NCBI GenBank assembly: GCA_963971225.1
Contig: OZ020269.1
Location: 36,105,264-36,169,263, forward strand
Origin: Melieria omissa
Taxonomy: Eukaryota > Arthropoda > Insecta > Diptera > Ulidiidae
DNA: 64,000 nucleotides
Direction: 5' to 3'
In this document: positions 10,808 through 21,600 of the stretch, piece after piece
How the letters are laid out: every line of letters begins with the position of its first letter
How positions within the stretch are numbered: the first letter of the stretch is position 1
Notes under the pieces: model-generated
Seen by the model: the letters and a program-made list of their open reading frames with translations, nothing else
Database searches by the model: none
What the model was told of the DNA's origin: nothing
Made by a program: the position numbers and the translations under genes

Positions 10808-11001
10808 GGGCATAAATGATGCCCGACCTAAAAAAGGATGATGACCAAATCTGAAATCAGTGAACACCGTAGTTTCCGCTAAAATTGTGAGTGAACTCAC
10901 CAAAGATCAACCAAAGTCGTCATTAAATTCCTAAGAATTGGATTTGAACGTTTCAATAACATTAATTTATAGAATTTTAACTGAACATTTAGGCTATCGA
11001 A

Positions 11002-11160
11002 GAAGAGAACGTCAAACACCTTCTCCCACGTGAGTTACTAAGCTTCATTAGGTCGGTGGGACTAGGAGACGTTCTCTAAAGTTGTAGAGGGCACCATATA
11101 TCAAGTTTGGTCTCAGTACACTTTTCCCCCTTTCAAATCTATCTATCTATCTATCTATCT
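11002..11160 (+). mobile_element. 5'-truncated LINE 3' end with (ATCT)n tail
   Basis: The plus frame reads ELLSFIRSVGLGDVL then stop, matching the C-terminus of the LINE in the next entry. After a short 3' UTR it ends in six ATCT repeats. The 11-bp duplication AGGCTATCGAA (10991-11001 and 11161-11171) marks target-primed insertion. Confidence 0.85.
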
Positions 11161-11189
11161 AGGCTATCGAATAGTGTGTCCTCGACAAA

Positions 11190-11845
11190 AGATTAGAATA
11201 GAATAGAAATGATGGGGTTTATTGCACCGAGACCAGAAATGACTGTGCCCCCCTACAAGTTATTAGGTCTAACATTTCCTAGACTCACCGATCTAATGAA
11301 GCGTAGTAACTCAAGGGAGTTTTTATGCTTGATATTCTCTTCTGTAAGCCAGAACTCGCCCAGGTAGCGCATCCTGCTACGACATGCCGCATCGCATTGT
11401 AATATAATGTGTTCGGGAGTCTCCTCTAGAAGACCGGTGATTTGTCTAAGCTGTTCTTTTCTTAGTTTGAGGCATTCTTCACTCCATTTGGGGTTATAAC
11501 CCTTATTTAAGATTTTCGACTGCTTAAGACCCGAAACCCTAGTCCAGTGTTCTGAGTTCCTGGTTTTCTCCTCAAGGCTTAGTGGCGCTTTTGTCCAGTT
11601 CAATGAAGGGCTCCGGTCCCATGGGAGTCGTGGCCACCGCAAGGCTGTCTCTGCCTCCTCGTTTCTGTCAATTCCTCTGTCGCATGGAACTCAGAGGATC
11701 TTCACTTGCTTGTCTATGTCCAGTACAGTTAATGCCCCTATGCATTGCAGCACTAACCCTGAAGTTATCTCATATGAGATTAGAGCTTTGATGGCTGCTT
11801 GACTTTCGGACCAGATGACGATGTCGTGGCCGACGACATTCATTC
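11190..11845 (-). pseudogene. LINE RNase H / C-terminal fragment
   Basis: On the minus strand, around 11840-11770, the reading includes IVIWSESQAAIKALISY, an RNase H motif with its catalytic Asp position changed to Glu. The frame at 11642-11253 then gives LEEKTRNSEHWTRVSGLKQS, LRKEQLRQITGLLEETPEHI and RFIRSVSLGNVRPNNL, the C-terminal region of an RNase H-bearing LINE (I/R1/Jockey group). Relative to the family an internal stretch around the Cys-His knuckle is deleted. The 3' side ends in ATTCTATTCTA-type repeats on the minus strand. The same family is present on the plus strand at 11002-11160. Confidence 0.65.
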
Positions 11846-12049
11846 GACCAGTTTTGAAATCATGCAAATCGCTGTAGTGAGTCGAAAGAGACTATTTTGA
11901 AAACAAAAGAAAACAAACCGGTTTTGCCAAAAAATATGTTTTTATACTAGTTTTTCAAATGTTTTAATAAAAAAAATAAAACAAATCGATTTTGTCAAAA
12001 AATATGTTTTTATATTATTTTTTTAAATGTTTTAATTAAACTGTTTAGT

Positions 12050-12604
12050 GATTGAAAATGTTAATTAATGATAGGATAAGGGCTCAGCCTTTTATTGGTC
12101 CGGGTAACTACGTCAGTGGAAACAGCAGCATTTGTATATGAATTTAATTTTAACTATTTTTAAAGTAACATTTTTCGGCGAAACTAACTTGTGTTTTTAA
12201 TAGTCCCGTTTAGGCTCAATACAGCGATTTGCATGATCCAAAAACATGCATAAAGAGCAGTTTAGTTCGTCGACCGGAATGTCCTTCAGGATGTCGGTAC
12301 AAGCCTTGTGGATAGTTTCTACGTTCTCAAAACGCTTTTTTCATCGGAAAATGCATTTTTTGAAAACGTCAAAGACGTACGACCGCATCAGGTGAAAACG
12401 AGGAGTGGTTTATGGTTAAAATTCGACCTTTGATAGCCAAGTCTTCAGTTAAAGTGCTATTGACAAATGTATGCTATTGCGATGCTTAACCTTCGCCTTA
12501 CCAAAGATATTTGTATACGTCGTTTACCAATGTCATTCACCCGGATGACCCCAGGCACTTTCGCCGCTATTTTGAGTAAAACTCACAATAAAGATATAAT
12601 AATA
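12050..12604 (-). pseudogene. Decayed mariner-like transposase remnant within the nest
   Basis: On the minus strand between about 12400 and 12200 the broken reading contains FSPDAV, RFENVETIHKACTDILKDIP and LDHANRCIEPKRDY, which line up with SPDVALCDFHL and RFEDIEVIQNVYTDILKDIP at 33842-34026. These are the third catalytic Asp region and C-terminus of a mariner-type transposase. Several stops and frameshifts are present. Confidence 0.6.
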
Positions 12605-12736
12605 CAGTACTTTTCGCTTAAAGCGAACTTCGAACTCTTTGTTGCTTTATAAAAAAACAAAAATGTTGGATATTTTAATATAAAAACTAGTTTAAAAAAA
12701 ATGAGTTTTATTAGTTTGCTGAGTACCAAAATTAGT

Positions 12737-13015
12737 TTAATTTATAAACATATCAACATGAGCCAAGTGATCAAGAATTTGTTGTGGAGTGTCGTGTGAC
12801 TTTGTTGTGGAGTGTCGCGTTTTATGAAAAAAAGGGGTTTTGACCTTCTTTACATTTTCAAAATTATTTAGAACCAGGTCCTTACTTTTCCAAATTGTAA
12901 CAATTGTTGACTTACTGAGTCCCATTTCTTGGCATAATTGCTTTGGTTTTACACCGTTTGTAAGCGTTGCATATTTCTTGGCACTCCCTTTGTTTCCAAT
13001 TGCTACTACGTCCAT
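12737..13015 (-). CDS. Truncated pogo-type transposase N-terminus
   Basis: The 92-residue frame contains YATLTNGVKPKQLCQEMGLS followed by KSTIVTIWKSKD, the psq/CENP-B-type helix-turn-helix that opens pogo and Tigger transposases. The frame then degenerates and stops; the second DNA-binding domain and the DDE catalytic core are absent. It may still encode a DNA-binding fragment able to bind the element's ends, but it cannot catalyse transposition. Its location inside matched inverted repeats supports the assignment. Confidence 0.65.
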   Translation of the reverse strand: MDVVAIGNKGSAKKYATLTNGVKPKQLCQEMGLSKSTIVTIWKSKDLVLNNFENVKKVKTPFFHKTRHSTTKSHDTPQQILDHLAHVDMFIN

Positions 13016-13521
13016 TTTCTAAATTTTTAATTTTCAACTGCGCCCATCACACACACAAACAATAAACTTAGGTAAATTCCCAGATTCAAGAACATTGGAA
13101 ATATAAAACAGTGTTTTTTGGTTCGTTTTAACCGAAAAATAAACAACTTTTGCATACAAAAAAGTTCGTTATAACCGAAAGTTCGCTTTAACCCATTTTC
13201 GCCGTTTTTGCGAAAAAAATTATTATTCAAGTAAAATCGATATATATGCTATCAGTTATTCTTAAAAAACTTATTTTATATAATTTCATTTTAATTTAAA
13301 TTCATTTGTAGACGTGGCGCCAACGTTGCGTACACGAAACAGAGATTCGAGACTTATCTAGAACATGCATAATTCACAAACCAATTTTATTTTTTCTTTG
13401 CCTTTATGTGAACGTATTTTCATGTCGACCAAAAAAAGAACTAACGTTTGACAATTTTTAGTGTGCGATTCAAAATTTGTCTGAAAAACGTGTGTCTACA
13501 TATACAAGTGTGTGAGTCAGT

Positions 13522-13553
13522 GTGTGTTTTGTAGGTATACCTACAAAACACAC
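13522..13553. repeat. Perfect 32-bp palindrome
   Basis: GTGTGTTTTGTAGGTA is followed directly by its reverse complement, centred on GGTATACC. It lies inside the pogo-like element. Confidence 0.9.
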
Positions 13554-14116
13554 CAACAAAGCCAACAAAGATATGGAGGGGAAGAAAGCCTAAGGATATA
13601 CCTTCCGAACAAAAAAAAATTTATCGCAATACCTCACACACACTGCACATACGCATTTTTTAAATAGTAACGTTGCGTATACGCAACAGAGGAAGGAAAT
13701 GGGTTAAACGGGTTCATTATAAGCGAAACAAATTTAATGGTTTTTTAGAAATAAAACGCGTACTTTTGAAATTGGTTCGTTTTAGGCGGAAGTTCGTTTT
13801 AAACGGGTTCATTATAAACGAAAAGTACTGTATATAAATTTTTTTATACCTCAGTATTTAGTATCTTCCTTTGGCGGTAGTTCGTTTTTCGAAAATAGGT
13901 AATGATTTATTTTGTAACTATGGAAAATATTAGAAAATCCCTTTGCAGAGGTTAAGTTGAACACATAATGAGGTATGAAAAAAAATGTATTAGGAGTTTT
14001 ATTTAAAATGGCAGCTAAAGCGCCTGGAATCAAGTTTAAACATAAACAAAATTTCTAAAAAAAATATTTGTTCATGTTATTGAAAATTACCTTCAAATTT
14101 GTGCAGTTAGTCGAAA

Positions 14117-14405
14117 CAAGGACCGAAAATAACCGTTATTTTACAATTTTCATACAATTTTTTCGTCTCAGCAGACCGCACATTCTGCAATTTAAGACTT
14201 GTATCAATAGTTAAGTCGGTCAAACCGCCTTTGAAAAAATTAAAATTGCCTGGTAGATTTGACCGAAAAAAAATAACAGTAATTTTTGCCTGAAGTGATA
14301 AAAGGCGCAAAATAACTTGTACTTTTGTCGGGGAAAAATAAAAGTTAAAAGATAACAGTTAAAATCTGACCTTTTTGATAAAAACCATAACCGGTACGGC
14401 CCTTG
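14117..14405. mobile_element. hAT MITE (289 bp)
   Basis: CAAGGACCGAAAATAACCG on the left pairs with the reverse complement of the right end, CAAGGGCCGTACCGGTTATG. Near-identical 8-bp flanks (AGTCGAAA at 14109-14116, ATTCGAAA at 14406-14413) fit an old hAT duplication with one change. There is no transposase. Confidence 0.7.
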
Positions 14406-14455
14406 ATTCGAAATCATATTTAAATACTCTGGCAGATATTAAACATGAATATTAA

Positions 14456-14553
14456 AAAGATCACCCGGGTGATCTTTCCAATTTCAAGAATTTCAATGAA
14501 GATTTTGGCTAATCTTTTATGAATTACCGCCCAGTTTTGATGGGCGGTAATTC
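14456..14553. repeat. Palindrome and terminator-like hairpin inside the nest
   Basis: AAAGATCACCC and its reverse complement form a perfect 22-bp palindrome at 14456-14477. At 14521-14553, GAATTACCGCCCA, a 7-base loop and TGGGCGGTAATTC form a perfect 13-bp stem. Both are within a decayed transposon, and a related CACCCGGGTGATC sequence occurs at about 33330. Confidence 0.85.
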
Positions 14554-14920
14554 AGTTGGCTAACACGTTGGTTATCTTTTATGTCCTGACAATCGTTTTT
14601 AAATCACGTTGCCGGTTAAAGTTCAAACATTTTAAAACAGAAGTAAATATTGGGTCTTTGTTCGATGATTATTTTTGTATGATGACACAAACATACTTTC
14701 ACTTCAGATGCAATAACTTCGCTTCCAGGGCACCAAATTTCATGAAATTTTTACTTAAAAATCGGGAACAAATTTAGTTTTCAATTCGTTAGGTCACATA
14801 AGCCACCACAAAATGTCCTAATTGGAAAGTACAGTTTACTTCCAAAAAACACGGAATACGAAACTGGCGAAAAAAAACAATTGAAAACCCCCCCATGACC
14901 AAGTTCTGGCTACGCCCCTG

Positions 14921-15926
14921 ACTACGACTATTACTAATTTCCTTAAAACTTTGCTTTTGTTAATCTACCAAAGAAAACCATTCATGATAAAAGTATAAAT
15001 CGCTTTGAATGTGACATTGAAAAAACCCCATTATCCTTGAGTGCGACGTGATTGTGGAGCCTAAACGTATTGAAGTAAAGTTTCCTTAAATTCGAAATTT
15101 CGTTCTGATTGCTACAAAATAAACTTTTTGAGCAAAAATTATGATTTTTTTATCAGTCGTGGACGCTAGACCAAAAAGTTTGTGTTGGCCGATTGTGCGT
15201 AGTGAAACTGAAACGCCAAATACCTTTACAATACCAAATACATTTTTCGGATTGGTGATGAGGAGCGTTCTGTATTTTGTGCATTCAACAGCTCGTACGT
15301 AGTCTCAATGCGATTAAGTGTATTTATCCGAAGTTTGCTATTAATGCGTTGTCTAAATACATTTTCATTCGTCTTTTCTTCTAAAAGGAAACGGGAAAAC
15401 ACGAAATATTGTAAGTGCACCTTATTTATTTGACTGGCAGTAACAGTTCGTCAATAAATATATTTCGAGCCTGTGCTGATGGGAATATACGCATATAATC
15501 CAAATGTATAATAAATGTAGGTAATCAATATTTAAATTCTTGCTGCTGTTCCTGCTTCAGTAGAAAATATGTTTTTCCGCTTATTGTCATTTATCGAACT
15601 TAAGTTATATGCTGTTTTATATTAAATTATTGGTTCCAGCGGGGATCCTTTCAAAAAAAAATATATTCGATCGGCAGCCACCAACAGGGCTGTACCGATA
15701 ATTAAAGAAAAGCCGGAGATTTTATGACGTCATAAATTTATTGTATGTTCTCTTTGAGCTCCCGTTATGAACTAAACTACAAATTCAACCTTACTTTTTA
15801 ACCATGAGGTCGGCGATCCCTGTGTTGGCCTGCTGGTGTGGCAATCCGAGGATTACTTTATGTCTCGAAAGATCGCTGACCACGTGTGGTAATGCAACGC
15901 GGAAGAGTGCTGACGTTCTATTTTAC
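14921..15926. other. Unassigned DNA between two transposons
   Basis: Mostly AT-rich. A minus-strand frame at 15226-15420 (64 codons) is not recognisable. A moderately GC-rich patch around 15800-15920 precedes the piggyBac-like element. No gene could be supported. Confidence 0.35.
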
Positions 15927-17742
15927 CCCTTGTGTGCGCACCCACTTAAAACCTCATACTTAAACCCCCCATGGTCTGGCCAGACCATGGTGCAAAAAAG
16001 AGGATATTCGAGGATTGTGCTAGTTAATATATTTTTTTTATATTTTTGTTGATGAGTTTATATGAGAGTGTTTGTCTGCGTATGTTTGTGTGTGTAGGCC
16101 TGTCAAAAAAAACCAAAAAGTGTGAATACAATAATTTATGTTGCTTGTTTACTTTTTATTTAGGTAAAAAGGTAAAATTATGCTTGATTTATAAAATACA
16201 CAGCGAATTTACCCTTCAATAAATAAATTTTGAAATTAAAAATATACGACAGTAAGGAAAGAAAATTAAAAAATTATGGATTTGCCTCAACTGCTTCACC
16301 AATGCAGTGGTTGCAAGGATATAATGCAGTATAATGACTCAACTTGACTTGAGAGTTTATATTGGACATATACAAATCGTGTTTTGATATATCTAACACA
16401 TTTTTATTTCTGGATTCCTTTCACTATTGACAATTATGCTTTGAGGTCGAAAAGGTAGCTAACTAATACAGAACACTGCGAACTATTGGCTGTCAATAAG
16501 ACAAAATATCTTCTATTGACCACTTAGTTCCATCTATCTAAAAAAACCTTCTGTTCAAGCATAACATGCTCAACATGTTATTGTTCATGCTGGTCGGATA
16601 TCGTCATCGCTATCTCCACGTTGAACTATTATATTGTATTTTCCATCAGTAGCGAAGCATCGTTTTGTTCAGGGTACAAAAGATAATTTGCAGCACCGTT
16701 ATTATTACCTCCAGCAACAAACGAATCCTCCATAAACTTTAAAAAGTGCAGGTGGTTCATTCAATTATCCCACAGAACTACGTATTCATTCAATGAGCCA
16801 ATTGCGAGAATTATTTGCCTGTGTAATTTGTATGCTTCCGAGTAAAACTTTAGTGATAAGTATTCAACATTTAAGTTAAGCTTATTCAAACTATTTAATT
16901 AATGACTTAGAATAAATAAATAATTAAATATTTAAATTCTGTTGCTCTAAAGCATTGGTTTTCGCTAATGCTTAAACTATTTCTTTTTAGAGAAATCGTC
17001 CTCTCTAATGTTACTCCAGCGTTGAAATTCAAAACTAATGTACACCTTATCCTCGAAATAGCATTTGCTTCCTGCAATCTCTGTCACAAAAAACATACAA
17101 TCCAATTGATTAAAATCAGACACGACAAGAGCACAAATACTTCCTTCGCTTCAGAAATGTAATTGAATTGACACCAAAAACACGAAAATAACCGCGAATA
17201 CAATCGATAAATATTAATTTTGAATGTGTTCAGACATTCTTTTCTAACAAAAATTATAATTTACTAACCTAAAGAAAAAAGCCAAGGCGAGTGAAAAACA
17301 TTTTGCGCTAGCTAACTCATGTTACTATTAACGAGATGGCACGAAAAAAGTGCTTCAAATCGGGTCAGATGGAAAAACCTAGTTGCAGCCCTATGCTCCG
17401 TAGAGGACTGACTAAGGAACAAACGAAAACAAATATTTATAAACAATTCTGACACTTATTACGTCGAAAATAAAAAAAAAACTGAAAGTAACAGGCAACT
17501 TTGTATGAAAATACACCATGGTCTGGCCAGACCATAGGGGGTTCAACTAAGGAATATACATACGTTTTGCATGATTCTCGCCTTGTTTATGTAAAAATTT
17601 TGTTAATGTATTGGTTTTTCTGCTTAGAAAGGATCAGTTGAGGATATCATGAAATATGAACCCGATAGCTTTACTACAACCTTATTAAAAGTGGACCCAA
17701 AGTTTAATATGGTCTGGCCAGACCTGGGTGCGCACACAAGGG
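15927..17742. mobile_element. piggyBac-like element with repeated internal palindromes
   Basis: CCCTTGTGTGCGCACCCA at the left has an exact reverse complement at 17725-17742. The right flank is TTAA (17743-17746) and the left flank TTAC, one change from TTAA. The palindrome ATGGTCTGGCCAGACCAT occurs near both ends: 15971-15988 (extended to 22 bp), 17518-17535, and a near copy from 17709. piggyBac elements commonly carry internal repeats next to their ends. No transposase frame survives in the 1.8 kb, so it is non-autonomous or decayed. Confidence 0.8.
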
Positions 17743-17746
17743 TTAA

Positions 17747-18099
17747 TTTGACACTGGTTGGTCCGTGCTAAGTTGTATGACACATGTATGACATACTATG
17801 CCGGAGACAACGTCGCGTCCTGAAGACGTTTATAATCGGCGTAGGAAGCACTTGGTGATTTAATTACTGGAAAGAAAGTAAAAAATAGTAAAATGTAGGT
17901 ATACGGCTGTACAAGTGTTGCATTTAACCTTTGTGTATGGAGAGAATTGAAGAGCCTTACAAATCACTGTCGCATGTTGCTCTCCCACAATTGTTAATGG
18001 ATGCTGTAAGTATTTGCATTCGCGCACTTTGTATTTACATCCATAGATAGGTTTGTGCACGTAAGTATATAAATACCTATGATACAATAAGTAAATACC
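17747..18099. other. Unassigned DNA with a 22-bp tandem duplication
   Basis: The only structure seen is a tandem copy of TAAATACCTATGATACAAT-type sequence starting at 18070 and again at 18092, at the edge of the P-like MITE. A minus-strand frame (17860-18207) overlaps that MITE and is probably chance. Confidence 0.4.
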
Positions 18100-18270
18100 T
18101 ATGATACAATTAACAAGGTAGACTAAGTACCGAGAGCCATGAAAATTAGCGTACGAGAACTGACAGTTGTCGTCAAATGTTCTCATTGAACAAAAGAAGA
18201 TCGTCAAAGTAACACAAGTATCAAAATGTTAACTTTTAATTAATTTGCTAAAATTTGTTATTGTATCATG
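18100..18270. mobile_element. Short P-like MITE, second family
   Basis: The left end TATGATACAATTAACAAGGT and the right end TTATTGTATCATG are inverted. The first ~90 bp are repeated in opposite orientation at 21518-21600. The CATGATACAA start and the AAGGTAG position resemble both the 6337-8098 element and the P-element terminal repeat. Flanking octamers do not match exactly. Confidence 0.5.
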
Positions 18271-18289
18271 GTAAATTTTTGTTTGTTTT

Positions 18290-18610
18290 TTGTTTTGACT
18301 GGCACGACAGCCCGATTACGAGACTAAGGCCTAGCTGCCTGAAACCATCCCTGATGTGCGTGCGAATTTGTACACGGATGGAAGAGACCTACAGTTTTAT
18401 GCCGATCCCGAACGGCGAGTTGGGAGCTTTTTCATAGGCTATTTTACTCTCAGAGGTTGGCCATTTCCTGCTGAGCGGACAGTCGTCGAAAAAAAATTGT
18501 GTTTTTATTTTTTGTTCGGTGTTAACGTAACGGAGTCTTGAACATGTGTTCGAGCGTCGCATTTTACTCGCGGCCCAACGCACTAGCCAGCTAAGCCACG
18601 GCGGCTCATG
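18290..18610 (-). mobile_element. tRNA-headed SINE (full length or nearly so)
   Basis: Read on the minus strand it starts with a tRNA-like head (GGCTTAGCTGGCTAGTGCG, an A-box-like stretch). It then has the shared body (complement of GACCTACAGTTTTATGCCG) and ends near GGGCTGTCGTGCCAGTCAAA with an A-rich tail. TAAATACCTAT on the right (18611-18621) also occurs at 18070-18080 and in part at 18092-18102, so the insertion and the adjacent P-like MITE may have a compound history. Confidence 0.75.
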
Positions 18611-18621
18611 TAAATACCTAT

Positions 18622-18985
18622 ATAAATAATTATGGATTATAATTCTTCTGTATGTGCAATGGATTTTACGCATTCAAATCAACTAAACCAATAAATTTAT
18701 AAGGTTCTGTTTAAAAATAATGTTACCCTCTCCAAAATACACGCGATATTAACATACATAAGTACATACTTACGTATGTGCGCGAAATTGTGAATGTATT
18801 GGTGAAAAACGATATTTGGGGATCAATTTTTTCCTATTGAGATAGGAAATTGTTTTTTGATTTTTTGTGGTGTGCGAAGTCACAAATTATAGAGTAAACA
18901 ATTATTTCAGTGCCCTTTAATTGGAACTGCTCTCCGCAACGAGGTTGCAACTGGTCCTTCTGCCAGCGCTGCATTTATGAATATA
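18622..18985. other. Unassigned AT-rich DNA
   Basis: No coding frame, boundary or RNA gene was recognised. Confidence 0.4.
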
Positions 18986-20337
18986 CACTAGTCAGAAATA
19001 GTTTACCTACACGCATGTTGAAATTATATTTTGATAATTTTGACAATAAAATTGGATTTTTGTTTACAAAAAAGTACCCACATCATTCATAAATGCCTTT
19101 ATTACACTTTTTATTGTCGTGTTAATTGCCAAAATACTCGCAAAACGGTACAGAAAAAGTTTGCGTACATGAGTACATGAAATTAGGGAAACTTTTGGAA
19201 GAGTGCAATCATCCGTTCAAAGGTCATCTGTAATTTCCATAAAATCAAAAATTCTTGCTTCGTTGCTACGATCTGGTAATTTTCATAAGTTACCCGAGCA
19301 AGATAAATAGATTGGTTTGCATCGAATATCTCTAGAAATGTTCAGAAATATTTCATAATTCCCCGCAGCAGTGACGGTATGAGAAAAGTCCTGAAAAAAT
19401 TATTTCTCCTAAATAGTAGCTTGTTGAAAGCCCTCATTTAGATGACTAACAAGGAGTCGAGATTTGCTTATATGAAAGAGACCATTAAAAACGTGTAGAA
19501 ATCTGGATTTCCGGGATAATGTAATTTTATCAATTAAAGTGTGAACATTTATTATTCTCTTATAAAGGTTTTACATATTTGGTATTAACACGCATCAACT
19601 AATTTGAAGAGAATACTGTTAATATAACAAATCTTAAATTTACAGTGAAGGCTAGCATTTAAGCGGGTATGGTACGGGGCTGCATGACAGGTAAAGGAGT
19701 CAGCTGATTGTTTTTTAATTCAGAAATGGTTTCGAGGTGTTGTTTACATTTTTTTAAAGCTTATCTAATCCAAGGTTTTAAAACTTTGGATCAGATTCCA
19801 ATATTAACTTTGCGATGACCTTACGTTGCAATGCATAAGATGTGAAGCAATGTTTGTTCCTTCCAAGTCACCTAATGTGCATCTAATTGGATATATAAGT
19901 GGTTTACATAAATCCTAAGTCCAACAACACTACATCTTTAAAGATATACTAAACAAAATATAACAATTTAAGAATATAACAAAAGTGCCGCTGAAAAAAC
20001 GTCGAGCTTAATAAAGTTTATGCCGTCACAACTGTAGGGAGTTCCAACAAGAAAAGCATATCCACAAAGTTAATAATTTTTAGACAAAACGCAGTTTCAC
20101 TTACATTTTTGCTACATAACCTAATCTTGAGCGCAAACTTTTTCCGAGGTGAATTCAAAACTTCTTTGATCTTTTGATCAAGTTTTGCTATTATTATCTT
20201 AATAGAATAAAAGAACTAAGTTTATGGAAGAAATACAAAATATTTAATTTAATTTTTGAAGAATTATTGGAAGTGATTTTTCCCATACGAAAAAAAGATG
20301 TATCTACCCACTGTCTGAAAACTTATGGTGACTAGTG
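18986..20337. mobile_element. Decayed Tc1-like element (1352 bp)
   Basis: CACTAGTCAGAAATAGTTTACC at the left and (reverse complement of the right end) CACTAGTCACCATAAGTTTTC share the CACTAGTCA terminal motif, with TA on both sides (18984-18985, 20338-20339). Length and borders fit Tc1. Broken plus-strand readings in the middle are only vaguely transposase-like, so coding content is not claimed. Confidence 0.6.
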
Positions 20338-20339
20338 TA

Positions 20340-21332
20340 CATTCGAGGCAGAACATTTTCAGTGCTTGGCTGCGTTAACGAGTGGATTCAATAGCGAAGG
20401 ACGCGAAATGTGACCCTTGCACACACTCGAGTGAAGAACAGCAGCGGAGCTGCAACACAGCGGTTTCCCCCTTCGGTTTGTCATTAGCGCTTTAAAAAAA
20501 CCGTGCTGGGCGTCGAAGGTGCAACTGACGGCTTGACTGGGCCACTTGACGAGTTGCTCCGCGCAGTTCTGCTCTGCTGCGTCATTTATATGCATATTTA
20601 TGGTTATATATGTACATATGTTTGATGCTTACTTTGTTAAGTTGGATGAAAAGTTGAAAAGCAAAATTTTACTTTGGTCGGCTCGTTTAATTAGATGCTC
20701 CTACATGCGAGATCAATATGGTATATGATACTGTAAGCAAATATCCTCATTGTAGCTCTAACAGTTTTAGTTCGGATCATGTACTATCTTAATTTCATTT
20801 TTTTTTTCGCTCACAAACTTAACATTTGTACGGTAAAAAACTTTCTATTTGTCACACTTTACTACTGTACACTACTTCAACCACTATCTTCAGTGTAGCG
20901 TTGACCTCGAATACAAATGTTCTAACATATAGCGCTATTCACAATCTTGTGCATTTAAGATTGCAAATCTGTGCAATGGCAAACATTTGCCATCAACCGA
21001 GCAAAGAAGTCTTTTTTTGTTAAGTTTCCAACATGATAACATAAACAAAGTAAACTAAATACGGAAAGCCTTCTCCAAAATTCTTTTTTACGTACGCCAA
21101 TGGTGCACCAATTTGAATGACAACAAGAAGTTGCGTCTCCCTAAGAGCATAGTTTTGCAAATAGGTTGTCTTGTTAAGGTTTTAGCCTCTTCGTTAAAAT
21201 TCAAAACAAAATAGGAAAACAAATGTAATTTGAATTTCTTTTTAAACTATGAATTTCAAATATGAAATTTAAAATGGGGCGTATTCAATTATTTACTACT
21301 TATTTTTAGCAAATTTAATTTTAAGCTGCAGC
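20340..21332. other. Unassigned DNA, GC-richer at 20340-20600
   Basis: The first 260 bp are GC-richer and look single copy, followed by AT-rich DNA. Short frames on both strands overlap and none is recognisable. A regulatory region or non-coding exon is possible but unproven. Confidence 0.3.
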
Positions 21333-21345
21333 AAACCATCCTGTT

Positions 21346-21504
21346 GCTTGCTTGAGTTCATCCATAATTCGAAATGGCTTGAATAGGCTTCTCGACTTGC
21401 AGTAAGACAGACCTTCAACTTGTGGTATCACAAAGGTCCCATTCTGAGGTCTAAGTGTGTATCTCGGCAAGTCCCATGCCAAGACAGCCACCTTAACCTA
21501 ACCT
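21346..21504 (+). mobile_element. 5'-truncated SINE with (AACCT)n tail
   Basis: An exact 13-bp duplication AAACCATCCTGTT (21333-21345, 21505-21517) flanks the insert, which ends CCACCTTAACCTAACCT. Its GTGGTATCACAA and TGTGTATCTC stretches match, in reverse, the 3' half of the SINE at 43482-44690. Confidence 0.88.
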
Positions 21505-21517
21505 AAACCATCCTGTT

Positions 21518-21600
21518 CAATGAGAACATTTGACGACAACTGTCGTACGCCAAATTTCATGGCTCTCCGTACTTAGGCTACCTTGTTAATTGTATCATGG
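21518..21600. mobile_element. P-like terminal fragment, second family
   Basis: Ending AATTGTATCATG, this is the reverse complement of the 18100-18190 sequence with few differences, including a shared GAGAGCCATGAAA and GTTCTCATTGAAC. It is interrupted on its inner side by the SINE at 21346. Whether it pairs with 18100 as the far end of one 3.5-kb element or is an independent copy is unresolved. Confidence 0.5.

Larger units (their letters stand above)
12605..13830. mobile_element. pogo/Tigger-like element (1226 bp)
   Basis: CAGTACTTTTCG at the left matches CGAAAAGTACTG at the right; TA borders both (12603-12604, 13831-13832). Subterminal AAGTTCGTTT/AACGAAC motifs recur at both ends. A shortened transposase frame lies inside on the minus strand. 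The element also contains a perfect 32-bp palindrome (13522-13553). It interrupts the nest between about 12600 and 13835. Confidence 0.8.
9771..14920. mobile_element. Large decayed transposon nest with GGGGCGTAGCCAGAACTTGG ends
   Basis: The left end (CAGGGGGCGTGGCCAGAACTTGG at 9771) and the right end (reverse complement of CAGGGGCGTAGCCAGAACTTGG, ending 14920) belong to the family of the cleaner copy at 32987-34197. Internal pieces occur in both orientations: about 12450-12600 on plus and about 13850-14050 on minus both match 33500-33670. It is therefore either one element with very long inverted arms or two partial copies head to head. Nested inside are a mariner, a SINE piece, two LINE pieces, a pogo-like element and a hAT MITE. 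The flanking octamers do not match. Confidence 0.55.

Noticed and set aside
11137..11160. An independent (ATCT)n microsatellite
   Set aside because: It is the 3' tail of the LINE insertion, ending exactly at the target duplication.
18986..20337. Reading broken plus-strand peptides at 19150-19560 as a Tc1 transposase
   Set aside because: No catalytic block could be recognised with confidence; only the ends and TA borders are used for the assignment.
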